From DASQVO01 sp035640715 (GTDB lineage Bacteria; Actinomycetota; Actinomycetes; Streptosporangiales; Streptosporangiaceae), in NCBI GenBank assembly GCA_035640715.1, contig DASQVO010000473.1, forward strand, positions 1 through 14,038: 14,038 nt of DNA, given 5' to 3'. The notes under the pieces are model-generated. The model saw only the letters and a list, made by a program, of their open reading frames with translations, searched no databases and was not told the origin of the DNA. Positions 1-6,306 of this stretch are shown piece after piece; positions within the stretch are counted from its first letter, which is position 1, and the number at the start of each line of letters is the position of its first letter. The translations under genes were made by a program, and so were the position numbers.

Positions 1-269
1 GGCCGCGTGCCCTCGAGGTGCTCCGGCGGCTCCATGCGCGGGCCGGCGGCCGGCTCGTCCTGATCGCGGCCGGCGGCATCGAGACGGCCGACGACGCATG
101 GGAACGCATCGCCGCGGGCGCCACCCTCGTCCAGGCCTACACGGGGTTCATCTACGGCGGCCCGCTGTGGCCCCGCCGCATCCACCACGGCCTGGCGCGG
201 CGAGCCCGCGAGGCCGGGCTGTCCTCGGTCAGCGAGGCGCGCGACACCGCCGTCAGCCAGCGCCCGTGA
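1..269 (+). CDS. pyrD: Quinone-dependent dihydroorotate dehydrogenase, C-terminal part
   Basis: This is the 3' end of a gene that begins before the window; the reading frame starts at base 3. PyrD oxidises dihydroorotate to orotate in pyrimidine synthesis, using FMN and passing electrons to membrane quinone. The visible 89 residues hold the family's C-terminal FMN phosphate-binding signature: LIAAGGIETADDAWERI, then AGATLVQAYTGFIYGGP, then the closing helix RRIHHGLARRAR. These match class 2 enzymes closely in order and spacing. The stop is TGA at 267-269. The gene runs towards the FAD oxidase at 400-1539 on the other strand, with 130 bases of GC-rich repeats between them. It is a housekeeping gene and shows no functional link to the sulfur locus. 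The catalytic Ser and N-terminal membrane helices lie outside the window. Confidence 0.93.
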   Translation, partial: PRALEVLRRLHARAGGRLVLIAAGGIETADDAWERIAAGATLVQAYTGFIYGGPLWPRRIHHGLARRAREAGLSSVSEARDTAVSQRP

Positions 270-277
270 CGCCCTCT

Positions 278-388
278 CCCCTATGGGCACGCTCCCGCCT
301 GTCCTGTATGGGTCTGTCCCGTACCGGCACGTTCGCGCTTGCCCTGTACGGGCGGGCTCGCGGCTGCCCCGTGCGGGCACGCTCGCGG
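278..388. repeat. Degenerate GC-rich tandem repeats between convergent genes
   Basis: Four imperfect units of about 23-25 bases, plus one shortened unit, follow each other between two convergent genes. Each has a CCC-(TAT/GTAC/GTGC)-GGG core followed by CACGCTCGCG or a variant, for example GCCCCGTGCGGGCACGCTC at 366-384. The cores are self-complementary, so transcripts from either side could form small hairpins. This may serve as a bidirectional terminator region, but no U-tract is present. Unit boundaries are my manual reading. Confidence 0.5.
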
Positions 389-399
389 CGGCAGGAGGC

Positions 400-1539
400 T
401 CAGCGCGGCTGGAAGCGGGCGGGGGCGTACGGCGCCATGTCGAGCGGCGGGGCCTCGCCGCAGCTCATGTCCGCCGCCATCGCGCCTACGCAGGGACCCA
501 GGGTGAGCCCGGTCGCCCCGAGCCCGGTCGCCAGCCACACGTTTTCCAGGCCTGGCGCACGGCCGAGGACCGGCAGGCGGTCGAGAGCGAACGGCCGGAA
601 GCCCACCCGTGTCTCCGCCACGGTGGCCGCCGCCAGCCCGGGTGCCCGCGTGAGCGTCGCGGCGAGCAGTTCCGCCTGGCCGCCGGCGGTCACCCGGTAG
701 TCGAAGCCGGTGCCGTCTTCCCGCGTGGCACCTGAGACGATGCGATGCGGCGGGAACGCGAGCAGGTACGGGTCGCCGGGGCCGGTAATCACCGGCCAGC
801 GGGAGACATCGGTATCGGCCCCGGGCAGGTCGAGGTGGAGAATCTGGCCGCGCTGCGGCGCCACCGGCACCGTGGCTCCCAGGTGGGCCGCCCACGCGTC
901 ATCCCAGGCGCCGGTGGCCAGGATCACCGCGTCCGCCGTGATCAGGCCGACGGCGGCCTTGACCCCGACGGCCCGGCTGCCGTCGACGGCAAGCTCGGCC
1001 GCCGCCCGCCGCACCTGGCCACCCCGCCGCCGCGTGGCCTGCTGCAGCGCGTCCCGCATCGTCCGGCCGTTCACGCGTGCCACACCGGACAGATGAAGGG
1101 CGCTGGTACCCGGGGCAAGCGGCGGGAACAGTTTCTGCACGTCGGCGCCGTCGAGCATGGTCAGCTCGCCGATGTTCGCCACGCCGGCCTCCCGGCGTTC
1201 CCCGATGAGCCGGCGCGCGGCGGCCAGCCGCTGACGTTCGGCGTCGTCGGTGGCGATGATCATCCCGCCCGGGACCGCGTAGCCGGTGTCCGCGATCCCG
1301 TCCTCCGCCAGGCTCGCCAGGAGCTCCGGATAGTACGCCACCGAGCGGAACGCGAGCGGGTACCACGCGGACGGCTCGTCGAACGAGTCCCCGGCCGAGA
1401 CGATGCCCGCCCCTGCAGCGGTGGCATGCCCCTGGTCGGCGCGGTCGATGAGCGTGACGCTGACGCCCCGCCGGGCCAGCCGGTACGCGGCGCTGGAGCC
1501 GACGATGCCGCCCCCGACAACGATGATGCGTTCTGCCAT
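400..1539 (-). CDS. FAD-dependent amine/D-amino acid oxidoreductase (DadA/glycine oxidase family)
   Basis: The product is 379 residues and belongs to the DAO superfamily, flavoenzymes that oxidise amines or amino acids to imines. Residues 3-31 form an N-terminal FAD-binding Rossmann fold: RIIVVGGGIVGSSAAYRL ending in the acidic VTLIDR strand. The C-terminus has the family's closing flavin-binding motif GLGATGLTLGP, preceded by TRVGFRPFALDRLPVLGR. Length and layout fit DadA or glycine oxidase. I chose ATG 1539 because AGGA lies 8 bases upstream and the Rossmann motif starts at once; ATG 1548 is an alternative, and a longer TTG-started reading from 1698 adds 53 residues with no domain. The gene is divergent from the ROK regulator and its leader. 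Substrate cannot be read from sequence. An amino-sulfonate or an amino acid from organosulfur breakdown is possible, but that rests on location only. Confidence 0.88.
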   Translation of the reverse strand: MAERIIVVGGGIVGSSAAYRLARRGVSVTLIDRADQGHATAAGAGIVSAGDSFDEPSAWYPLAFRSVAYYPELLASLAEDGIADTGYAVPGGMIIATDDAERQRLAAARRLIGERREAGVANIGELTMLDGADVQKLFPPLAPGTSALHLSGVARVNGRTMRDALQQATRRRGGQVRRAAAELAVDGSRAVGVKAAVGLITADAVILATGAWDDAWAAHLGATVPVAPQRGQILHLDLPGADTDVSRWPVITGPGDPYLLAFPPHRIVSGATREDGTGFDYRVTAGGQAELLAATLTRAPGLAAATVAETRVGFRPFALDRLPVLGRAPGLENVWLATGLGATGLTLGPCVGAMAADMSCGEAPPLDMAPYAPARFQPR

Positions 1540-1691
1540 GCCTGCCATCCTGCACCGTGTGGCGGGCCGGTCAGGATTCGGGCGCCGGATCGACGGCCAC
1601 GTCGGCCAGCAGTTGCCCGAACGGTGTGACCGTCTCGGCCGGGGCCTGCGCACGACGCCGGGTGTGCCGCCATCCCGCCCAGGGGCAATTG

Positions 1692-1719
1692 TTGACAAAC
1701 CCTATAGGTTAAGTAGTCT
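1692..1719 (+). promoter_or_regulatory. Promoter with CCTATAGG palindrome in the spacer, upstream of the leader peptide
   Basis: A consensus -35 TTGACA (1692-1697) is followed 16 bases later by TAGTCT (1714-1719) as a -10. The spacer contains the perfect palindrome CCTATAGG (1701-1708), placed where a bound protein would block or modulate RNA polymerase. The segment is AT-rich against very GC-rich surroundings. The predicted start falls at about 1726-1727, exactly on the ATG of the short Cys ORF. Which regulator binds the palindrome is unknown; the ROK protein and an Rrf2/CymR-like factor are both guesses. Confidence 0.62.
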
Positions 1720-1726
1720 ATTTTCT

Positions 1727-1807
1727 ATGATCGCCGTTCACCTCGCGCGCCGCCAGTATGTCGATCTGTGCCGCGTCGCGAGCGGGCTGTGTCCTGCCGC
1801 CGGCTGA
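1727..1807 (+). CDS. Leaderless cysteine-containing leader peptide (attenuator uORF)
   Basis: A 26-codon ORF begins with ATG at the predicted transcription start and has no ribosome binding site, so it should be read as a leaderless message. Its peptide contains LARRQYVDLCRVASGLC and then ends PAAG. The basic segment followed by (H/Y)VDLxRVxSxxC is a pattern I recognise from short actinobacterial peptides upstream of sulfur assimilation genes. In mycobacteria, Cys-rich leaderless uORFs have been shown to mediate cysteine-responsive attenuation. The two Cys codons (TGC, TGT) would stall ribosomes when charged Cys-tRNA is scarce and so raise downstream expression. The gene 107 bases downstream is the ROK regulator, so cellular cysteine would set the regulator level. 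The role is inferred; sequence, position and promoter fit are seen directly. Confidence 0.75.
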   Translation: MIAVHLARRQYVDLCRVASGLCPAAG

Positions 1808-1851
1808 CCCGGTAATGGTGCCTCAGCCTGGGGCCCGGTTACCCGCCATCC

Positions 1852-1898
1852 CGCCCCGGCACGGGGCGCGGTCAGCCCGCGAACCCGTAAGCCCGCGG
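1852..1898 (+). promoter_or_regulatory. Possible attenuator hairpins between leader peptide and ROK gene
   Basis: A 7-bp stem, CGCCCCG (1852-1858) with CGGGGCG (1862-1868), leaves a 3-base loop. Immediately after it, CGCGG (1867-1871) can pair with CCGCG (1877-1881). That same CCGCG can instead pair with CGCGG at 1894-1898, close to the AAGGAG ribosome site at 1903-1908. Overlapping, mutually exclusive pairings of this kind suit attenuation by a stalled leader ribosome. No U-tract follows. In such GC-rich DNA, chance pairing is common. Confidence 0.32.
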
Positions 1899-1914
1899 CG
1901 CGAAGGAGTCACGC

Positions 1915-3174
1915 ATGCCCCCGGACTCGGCCGCCCTGGCCCCTGTGCGGCGTCAGGACATCAGGCGGACGACGGACTGCCGCCAGACATCCAGCGCCGC
2001 CGCCGTGCTCCAGGCGGCACTGGACCACGGTCCCGTGGCCCGGAGTACGGTTGCCCGGCTGGCCGGCCTCAGCCCGGCGGCGGTGAGCAGGATGTGCGCC
2101 GACCTGGTCAGGGCGGGCCTGCTGCGCGATGCCCCCGAGGCGGCCGCGAACACCGGCGTGGGCCGTCCGCACGTCCCGGTCGACGTCGATACCAGCCGCC
2201 GGGTCGCCTGCGGCCTGCACCTCGCCGTCCGGGAGGCGACGCTGGCCCTGGTGGATCTCCGCGGCCGGGTCATCGCATGCGAGCGCATCCCCCACGCCGG
2301 CCCGCAGCCCGGGCCGGTGCTCCGCCGCCTCGCCCAGCGCATCCCGGGGTTCATCGGCGAGCACGCCGGTGGCCGGGTGCCGCTGGGACTCGGCGTGGCC
2401 GCCGGTGGATGGGTGGATCCCGACGACGGCGTCATCGTGGAGCACCCACTGCTGGGCTGGCGTGGCGTGCCGGTGCGCGAGGTCATGACGGCCGCGACGG
2501 GCCTGGCCGTGCAGGTCGACAACCACTCCCGGGCCCTGGCGCGCGCGGAGCGGATGTTCGGCGACGTGCGTGCCCGGTCGAGCATCGTGCACCTGTTCGT
2601 GGGGAACGTGGTCGACGCCGCCTTCGCGACCGGTGGCACCGTCCACCACGGGCCTCAGTCGGCGGCCGGGGCAGTTGCGCACCTGCCCCTGGACGGGTGC
2701 TCCGAGCCATGCCTGTGCGGGCGGCGCGGGTGCCTCCAGGCCGCGGTGTCGAGCCGCGTCCTGGCGCAGCGGGCGGCCGAGGCGGGCATCATCGGCGTGC
2801 CGTCGCTCCCCGCGCTGCTGGCCGCGGCGCGGGCCGGGGACCGGCGGGCCGTGAGCGTGTTCCGTGACCGGGCGCGGCTGGTCGGCGCGGCCGCGGCGCT
2901 GCTGCTCGACCTGCTCAACCCGGAACTGCTCGTGGTCACCGAGGCCGGAACCATGCACCTGCCGGAGTGCCTGGACCTGCTGCGCGATGAGGTCCGCTCC
3001 CGCTCGACGGTGGCCGGGGATCCGGGCCGCTCGGTCGTCACGACAAGCTTCGGCACCGACGTGCTCCCGGTCGCCGGCGGCGCCGTCATCCTGGACGGGG
3101 TGTACGCCAGCCCGCTGCACCGTCCGGCCGGGATTTCCGTGCCTCATGATGATGCCCACAGCAGACTTAATTAA
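1915..3174 (+). CDS. ROK-family transcriptional regulator, likely SsuR-like
   Basis: The product is 419 residues. A winged helix-turn-helix occupies residues 27-72 (ARSTVARLAGLSPAAVSRM, then LVRAGLLRD), followed by the GVGRPHVPV linker and a ROK sugar-kinase-like domain. The ROK zinc motif is present as CLCGRRGC, with Cys 266, 268 and 273, and the zinc-associated His is 256. The usual catalytic segment ENDANAAALAE reads VDNHSRALARAE (201-212), so the catalytic Asp position is His and kinase activity is unlikely. The start at ATG 1915 has AAGGAG 6 bases upstream. In C. glutamicum the sulfonate genes are activated by SsuR, a ROK protein, when sulfate is absent. Gene order here, directly before an ssu-type transporter, suggests the same role. 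Its stop codon lies inside the promoter element of the next operon. Ligand and operator are unproven. Confidence 0.92.
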   Translation: MPPDSAALAPVRRQDIRRTTDCRQTSSAAAVLQAALDHGPVARSTVARLAGLSPAAVSRMCADLVRAGLLRDAPEAAANTGVGRPHVPVDVDTSRRVACGLHLAVREATLALVDLRGRVIACERIPHAGPQPGPVLRRLAQRIPGFIGEHAGGRVPLGLGVAAGGWVDPDDGVIVEHPLLGWRGVPVREVMTAATGLAVQVDNHSRALARAERMFGDVRARSSIVHLFVGNVVDAAFATGGTVHHGPQSAAGAVAHLPLDGCSEPCLCGRRGCLQAAVSSRVLAQRAAEAGIIGVPSLPALLAAARAGDRRAVSVFRDRARLVGAAAALLLDLLNPELLVVTEAGTMHLPECLDLLRDEVRSRSTVAGDPGRSVVTTSFGTDVLPVAGGAVILDGVYASPLHRPAGISVPHDDAHSRLN

Positions 3175-3221
3175 TTTCCGGAGTTGCAAATATTGACATC
3201 GGTCCGGTCATTCTGGATGAT
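3169..3221 (+). promoter_or_regulatory. Promoter/operator element, copy 1 (upstream of ssuA)
   Basis: Bases 3169-3200 match 6249-6280 at 29 of 32 positions. The shared parts are AATTAATTTC, then AGTTGCAAATATTGAC, then TC. The element includes a -35 TTGACA (3193-3198). With a 17-base spacer the -10 is GATGAT (3216-3221), 4 of 6 consensus bases. The part upstream of the -35 contains ATTT-N10-AAAT (3174-3191), a symmetric arrangement typical of an activator site abutting the -35. It overlaps the stop codon of the ROK gene. Confidence 0.7.
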
Positions 3222-3227
3222 CACGAT

Positions 3228-3284
3228 ATGACAGGATTCCGGCGAACCAGGAAACCAACCGTGCACCGGCCCGCCATTTGTTAG
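3228..3284 (+). CDS. Putative leaderless short ORF ending in Cys (upstream of ssuA)
   Basis: The ORF has 18 codons: MTGFRRTRKPTVHRPAIC, then TAG. Its ATG lies 35 bases from the start of the -35 hexamer, the same distance as in the Cys leader peptide at 1727, and 7 bases after the proposed -10, with no ribosome site. The peptide is strongly basic and its last sense codon is TGT (Cys), which would suit a cysteine-dependent stall or termination signal. It does not share the VDLCRV motif. It may simply be a chance ORF, so confidence rests mainly on the matching promoter geometry. The ABC transporter lies 241 bases downstream of the stop. Confidence 0.42.
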   Translation: MTGFRRTRKPTVHRPAIC

Positions 3285-3442
3285 ATTCCGCAACGAAAGG
3301 CCCGTGACCGGATCTTAGAATCGCGCATTGCCTTCCTGGCCGTCGCGTCAGTAAGCTCACGGAAAAATCACCGGGAAAGTATTTAGCCATTACCTGTTAC
3401 AAGGAGTCTTAAGGGTTTTCCCTACTATTTTGACTGGAAAAC

Positions 3443-3529
3443 ATGGCTTACGCGGATCTGACCAAGAGGAGCCGACCCTTCCATCTCCCCGGACGTTATG
3501 AGGTGACTTATGAAAGGACCAGTTCATGA
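3443..3529 (+). CDS. Small ORF overlapping the ssuA start
   Basis: A 28-codon ORF runs from ATG 3443 to a TGA that overlaps the ssuA start codon as ATGA (3526-3529). The middle reads SRPFHLPGRYEVTYE. Only a weak GGAAA precedes its ATG. The overlap would allow translational coupling, so this ORF may set the translation of ssuA. A small ORF before the dioxygenase gene (6470-6535) carries a similar RPxxLxG(K/R) segment. It is in a different frame from ssuA, has no known family that I recognise, and could be non-coding. A possible weak promoter, TTGACT at 3430-3435, overlaps its upstream region. Confidence 0.35.
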   Translation: MAYADLTKRSRPFHLPGRYEVTYERTSS

Positions 3530-4590
3530 CCGCGATTGAGGATGCGAGTCGCCCGGCTATGGGGCGCCGCGCTTTCCTGGCCACGATGGCCGGCGTCGGC
3601 GCGCTCGGGCTCGCGGCGTGCGCGGCCGACGCGAACAGCGCCGTCACGCTGAGCCTGACTTCGCCGCTGCCGGCCACGGTGCCCCCCAAGACCGAGCTGG
3701 CGATCTCGATCATCACGACCGAACTGCAGCTGCAGGCGTCGGGGCAGCTCAGCAAGCTGCCGTTCAGGGTGTCGAGCTGGCCCAACCTCCACGCGGGCCC
3801 GGACATCATCGAGGGTTTCCGGGCGCATTCGATCGACATCGCCAACAATGCCGGCATACCACCGATCCAGGCGCACGCGACCGGGGTGCAGGCGAAGATC
3901 GTCGCGGTGCAGCTGACCGAGAAGCCGGGGTATGAGTTTGCCACGGCACCAGGATCGGGGCTCCACTCAATCGAGCAGTTCCGCGGTAAGAAGATCGCGT
4001 TCTCTCAGGGCCAGGCGCAGGGCGTGGTGGTGCTGCGCGCGCTCAACCAGGCGGGCATCTCCACCAGCGATGTCCATCTCGTCCCGATGAGCAGCACTGA
4101 GTTCCTGACCGCGCTGGAGGCCAAGCAGGTGGACGTGGCGCCGATCGGGGAGCCGACGCTGACCGAGTATCTCAACGGATTTGCCCGCAACGGCGCGGGG
4201 GCCATCTACACCACCGTGGTGGACCTGCTGTCCATCCTGTGGGCTCCGGTCGCGGTGCTGGAGGACCGGGCGAAGGCGGCGGCCATCCGCGCATTCATCC
4301 CGTTCTGGGCCCGCGGTCAGGTATGGGCCTACGAAAACCCTGCGCAGTACATCCAGGTGTACTACGTGAACAACCAGCACCTGACCACCGCGCAGGGCGA
4401 GCTGATCGCCAAGGCAGCCTCCAAGCCCGTGTTCCCGGTGAGCTGGGACCGGGCCATCGCCTGGGAGCAGCAGACCGCGGACCTCCTGGCAGCCGGCGGC
4501 TACGACCCGAAGATGGACGTCAGCGTGCTGTTCGACCGCCGCTTCGAGGGCCTCGCCGCCAGCGCCGTACCCGCTGAGTACCGGGGGTGA
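3526..4590 (+). CDS. ssuA: Sulfonate/nitrate/taurine-type ABC transporter substrate-binding lipoprotein
   Basis: The product is 354 residues. The N-terminus combines a Tat-like twin Arg (GRRAFL, residues 13-18) with a hydrophobic stretch and a lipobox LAAC, placing the lipidated Cys at 32, so it should be an exported membrane-anchored lipoprotein. The mature part has the two-lobe fold typical of the NitT/TauT/SsuA group: an N-terminal strand, a segment IDIANNAGIPPIQAHATG that contacts ligand in relatives, then FRGKKIAFSQGQAQGVVVLRAL, and VDVAPIGEPTLTEYL. It captures an anionic sulfur or related compound and delivers it to the SsuC/SsuB pair encoded next. AAAGGA lies 7 bases before ATG 3526. 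The gene has a 298-base leader from the predicted promoter start and is separated from ssuC by 3 bases. Substrate assignment as sulfonate is inferred from the ROK regulator and oxygenases around it. Confidence 0.86.
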   Translation: MTAIEDASRPAMGRRAFLATMAGVGALGLAACAADANSAVTLSLTSPLPATVPPKTELAISIITTELQLQASGQLSKLPFRVSSWPNLHAGPDIIEGFRAHSIDIANNAGIPPIQAHATGVQAKIVAVQLTEKPGYEFATAPGSGLHSIEQFRGKKIAFSQGQAQGVVVLRALNQAGISTSDVHLVPMSSTEFLTALEAKQVDVAPIGEPTLTEYLNGFARNGAGAIYTTVVDLLSILWAPVAVLEDRAKAAAIRAFIPFWARGQVWAYENPAQYIQVYYVNNQHLTTAQGELIAKAASKPVFPVSWDRAIAWEQQTADLLAAGGYDPKMDVSVLFDRRFEGLAASAVPAEYRG

Positions 4591-4593
4591 GAA

Positions 4594-5502
4594 ATGTCTG
4601 AGGCACAGTTGCGAGCGGCCGATCTGGCGGTGGCCACGGCCCGGCCGCAAGCCCCGGCGGCTGTCATCGACGCCAACCAGCCTTCCAGCCCGGCGGCGGC
4701 CGGGCCCTGGCCGCAGGCCAAACGCCGGCGCCGGCTCGGGCCGGGCAAGCGGATCCCCTACGGGCGCGTGCTCGGCCCGGTGCTGCTGCTCGGCCTGTGG
4801 AGCCTGGCCTCGGCGACCGGGCTGCTTGACCCCAGGATCGTGTCCGCGCCGTGGTCCGTCATCGCCACGGCGGCCCAGCTCAGCGCTCGGGGCGAGCTGC
4901 AGGCTGACCTCCTCATCTCCGCCCGGCGCGCCCTGATCGGCCTCGGCTTCGGCGTCACGGCCGGCACGCTGCTTGCGGTACTGGCCGGCCTGAGCCGGGT
5001 CGGCGACGCCGTGGTCGACGGCGCGATGCAGGTCAAGCGGTCCATCCCGGCGCTGGCGCTGATCCCGTTGATGATCCTCTGGCTGGGCATCGACGAGAAG
5101 ATGAAAATCGTCACGATCGCGATCTTCGTGCTCGCGCCCGTCTACATCAACACCTACGCGGCGCTGACCGGCATTGACTCGCGGTACGTGGAGCTGGCCG
5201 AGGTCGTCGGGCTGAGCCGGTGGCAGTTCCTCCGGCGGGTCGTGGTTCCCGGCGCGCTGCCGGGCTGGTTCGTGGGCCTGCGTCTCAGCGTCACCGGCTC
5301 CTGGCTGGCCCTGATCGTGGTCGAGCAAATCAATGCCACGAGCGGTATCGGCTACATGATGTTCCAGGCCCAGCAGTACGGCCAGACCAACGTGATCCTG
5401 GTCGGCCTGCTCGTCTACGGGCTGTTCGGGTTCATTACCGACGCCCTCGTGCGCCTGACCGAGAGGAGGGCGCTGGCATGGCGGCGGACACTGGCCGGCT
5501 AG
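4594..5502 (+). CDS. ssuC: Sulfonate-type ABC transporter permease
   Basis: This 302-residue integral membrane protein is of the SsuC/TauC type. A long cytoplasmic N-tail (about 1-55, rich in Ala and Pro and ending in a KRRRR cluster at 43-47) is followed by around six hydrophobic segments, near residues 58-78, 112-132, 150-165, 171-188, 232-245 and 266-284. The EAA loop that docks on the ATPase is clear at 200-230: ELAEVVGLSRWQFLRRVVVP, then GALPGWFVGLR. The start is ATG 4594, just 3 bases after the ssuA stop, with a GGGGGTGA ribosome site overlapping that stop. Its own end overlaps ssuB by 25 bases, so the three transporter genes form a tightly coupled operon. The extended N-tail is longer than in E. 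coli SsuC and has no recognised domain. Confidence 0.92.
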   Translation: MSEAQLRAADLAVATARPQAPAAVIDANQPSSPAAAGPWPQAKRRRRLGPGKRIPYGRVLGPVLLLGLWSLASATGLLDPRIVSAPWSVIATAAQLSARGELQADLLISARRALIGLGFGVTAGTLLAVLAGLSRVGDAVVDGAMQVKRSIPALALIPLMILWLGIDEKMKIVTIAIFVLAPVYINTYAALTGIDSRYVELAEVVGLSRWQFLRRVVVPGALPGWFVGLRLSVTGSWLALIVVEQINATSGIGYMMFQAQQYGQTNVILVGLLVYGLFGFITDALVRLTERRALAWRRTLAG

Positions 5503-6212
5503 CCGGCCCACCCGCGGTGCGGGTGACCGGGCTGGTGCGCCGGTTCGGCCCCCGGACGGTCATCGACGATCTTGACCTGGAGATCGCGGCGGGGGAGTTC
5601 GTGGCGCTGCTCGGGCACAGCGGCTCGGGCAAGAGCACACTGCTGCGAGCCCTCGCCGACCTCGACTACGACGCCGAGGGCTCCGGCAGCCTGTACGCCC
5701 CGTCGGCGCTCTCCATGGTCTTCCAGGACTCGCGGTTGCTGCCGTGGCTGCGCGTGCTGGACAATGTCGTGCTCGGCATGCGCGGGGCCATCGACCGCGG
5801 CCGGGACGCCTTGGCCGAGGTGGGGCTCGCCGGACGCGAGCGGGCCTGGCCGAACCAGCTGTCCGGCGGTGAGCAGCAGCGCGCGGCACTGGCACGCTCG
5901 CTGGTGCGCGAGCCGCAGCTGCTGCTTGCCGACGAGCCATTCGGGGCGCTGGATGCGCTCACCAGAATCCGGATGCAGCGGCTGCTGCGCGAACTGTGCG
6001 ATCGGCACTGCCCAGCCGTGCTCCTTGTCACCCACGACGTGGACGAGGCCGTGCTCCTGGCCGACCGCGTGGTCGTGCTACAGCACGGGCGTGCGGGGCT
6101 GGACCTGCCTATCGACCTGCCGCAGCCTCGATCACCACGTGACGTCGACTTCCAGCGCTACCGCGAGCAACTTCTTGCCGCATTGGGAGTAACCGCCGAT
6201 GGCGTGGTGTGA
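5478..6212 (+). CDS. ssuB: Sulfonate-type ABC transporter ATP-binding protein
   Basis: The product is 244 residues and hydrolyses ATP to drive import through SsuC. All ABC motifs are intact: Walker A GHSGSGKST (46-54), Q-loop Gln 83 in VFQDSRLLPW, signature LSGGEQQR (128-135), Walker B LLLADE (148-153) and switch His 186. The FQDSRLLPW stretch is characteristic of the NitT/TauT/SsuB branch. Start ATG 5478 is chosen because AGGAGG lies 8 bases upstream; the open frame extends back to 5220, but that part lies inside ssuC and looks like antisense-free shadow. It overlaps the ssuC end by 25 bases. No further gene follows for 327 bases, so the transporter operon probably ends here, although no clear terminator was found. 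Confidence 0.93.
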   Translation: MAADTGRLAGPPAVRVTGLVRRFGPRTVIDDLDLEIAAGEFVALLGHSGSGKSTLLRALADLDYDAEGSGSLYAPSALSMVFQDSRLLPWLRVLDNVVLGMRGAIDRGRDALAEVGLAGRERAWPNQLSGGEQQRAALARSLVREPQLLLADEPFGALDALTRIRMQRLLRELCDRHCPAVLLVTHDVDEAVLLADRVVVLQHGRAGLDLPIDLPQPRSPRDVDFQRYREQLLAALGVTADGVV

Positions 6213-6248
6213 GCGACGGCACCCGGCCGAATGGCGGTCTGTCGACCG

Positions 6249-6301
6249 AATTAATTTCAGAAGTTGCAAATATTGACGTCAGCTATCACCCGTCAGAAAA
6301 T
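6249..6301 (+). promoter_or_regulatory. Promoter/operator element, copy 2 (upstream of the dioxygenase)
   Basis: This is the second copy of the 32-base element (6249-6280), differing from the copy at 3169-3200 at only three positions. The -35 is TTGACG (6273-6278); a 17-base spacer leads to GAAAAT (6296-6301) as a 4/6 -10. The copies lie 3.08 kb apart in otherwise unrelated sequence, each at the head of a transcription unit, so selection on a shared regulator site is the simplest reading. Confidence 0.7.
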
Positions 6302-6306
6302 TATAA

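Noticed and set aside
281..895. Long open frames antisense and in alternative frames of the FAD oxidase, ROK and hydrolase genes
   Set aside because: They have Arg/Pro/Gly-rich compositions typical of shadow frames in GC-rich DNA, show no domains and lie wholly within well-supported genes.
1540..1698. N-terminal extension of the FAD oxidase to a TTG at 1698
   Set aside because: The added 53 residues show no domain, would overlap the leader promoter, and the Rossmann fold begins exactly at ATG 1539, which has a ribosome site.
3401..3422. AAGGAG followed by AGGG-TTTT-CCCT as a ribosome site or terminator in the ssuA leader
   Set aside because: No start codon lies at a suitable distance after the AAGGAG, and the stem is only 4 bp with no proper U-tract.
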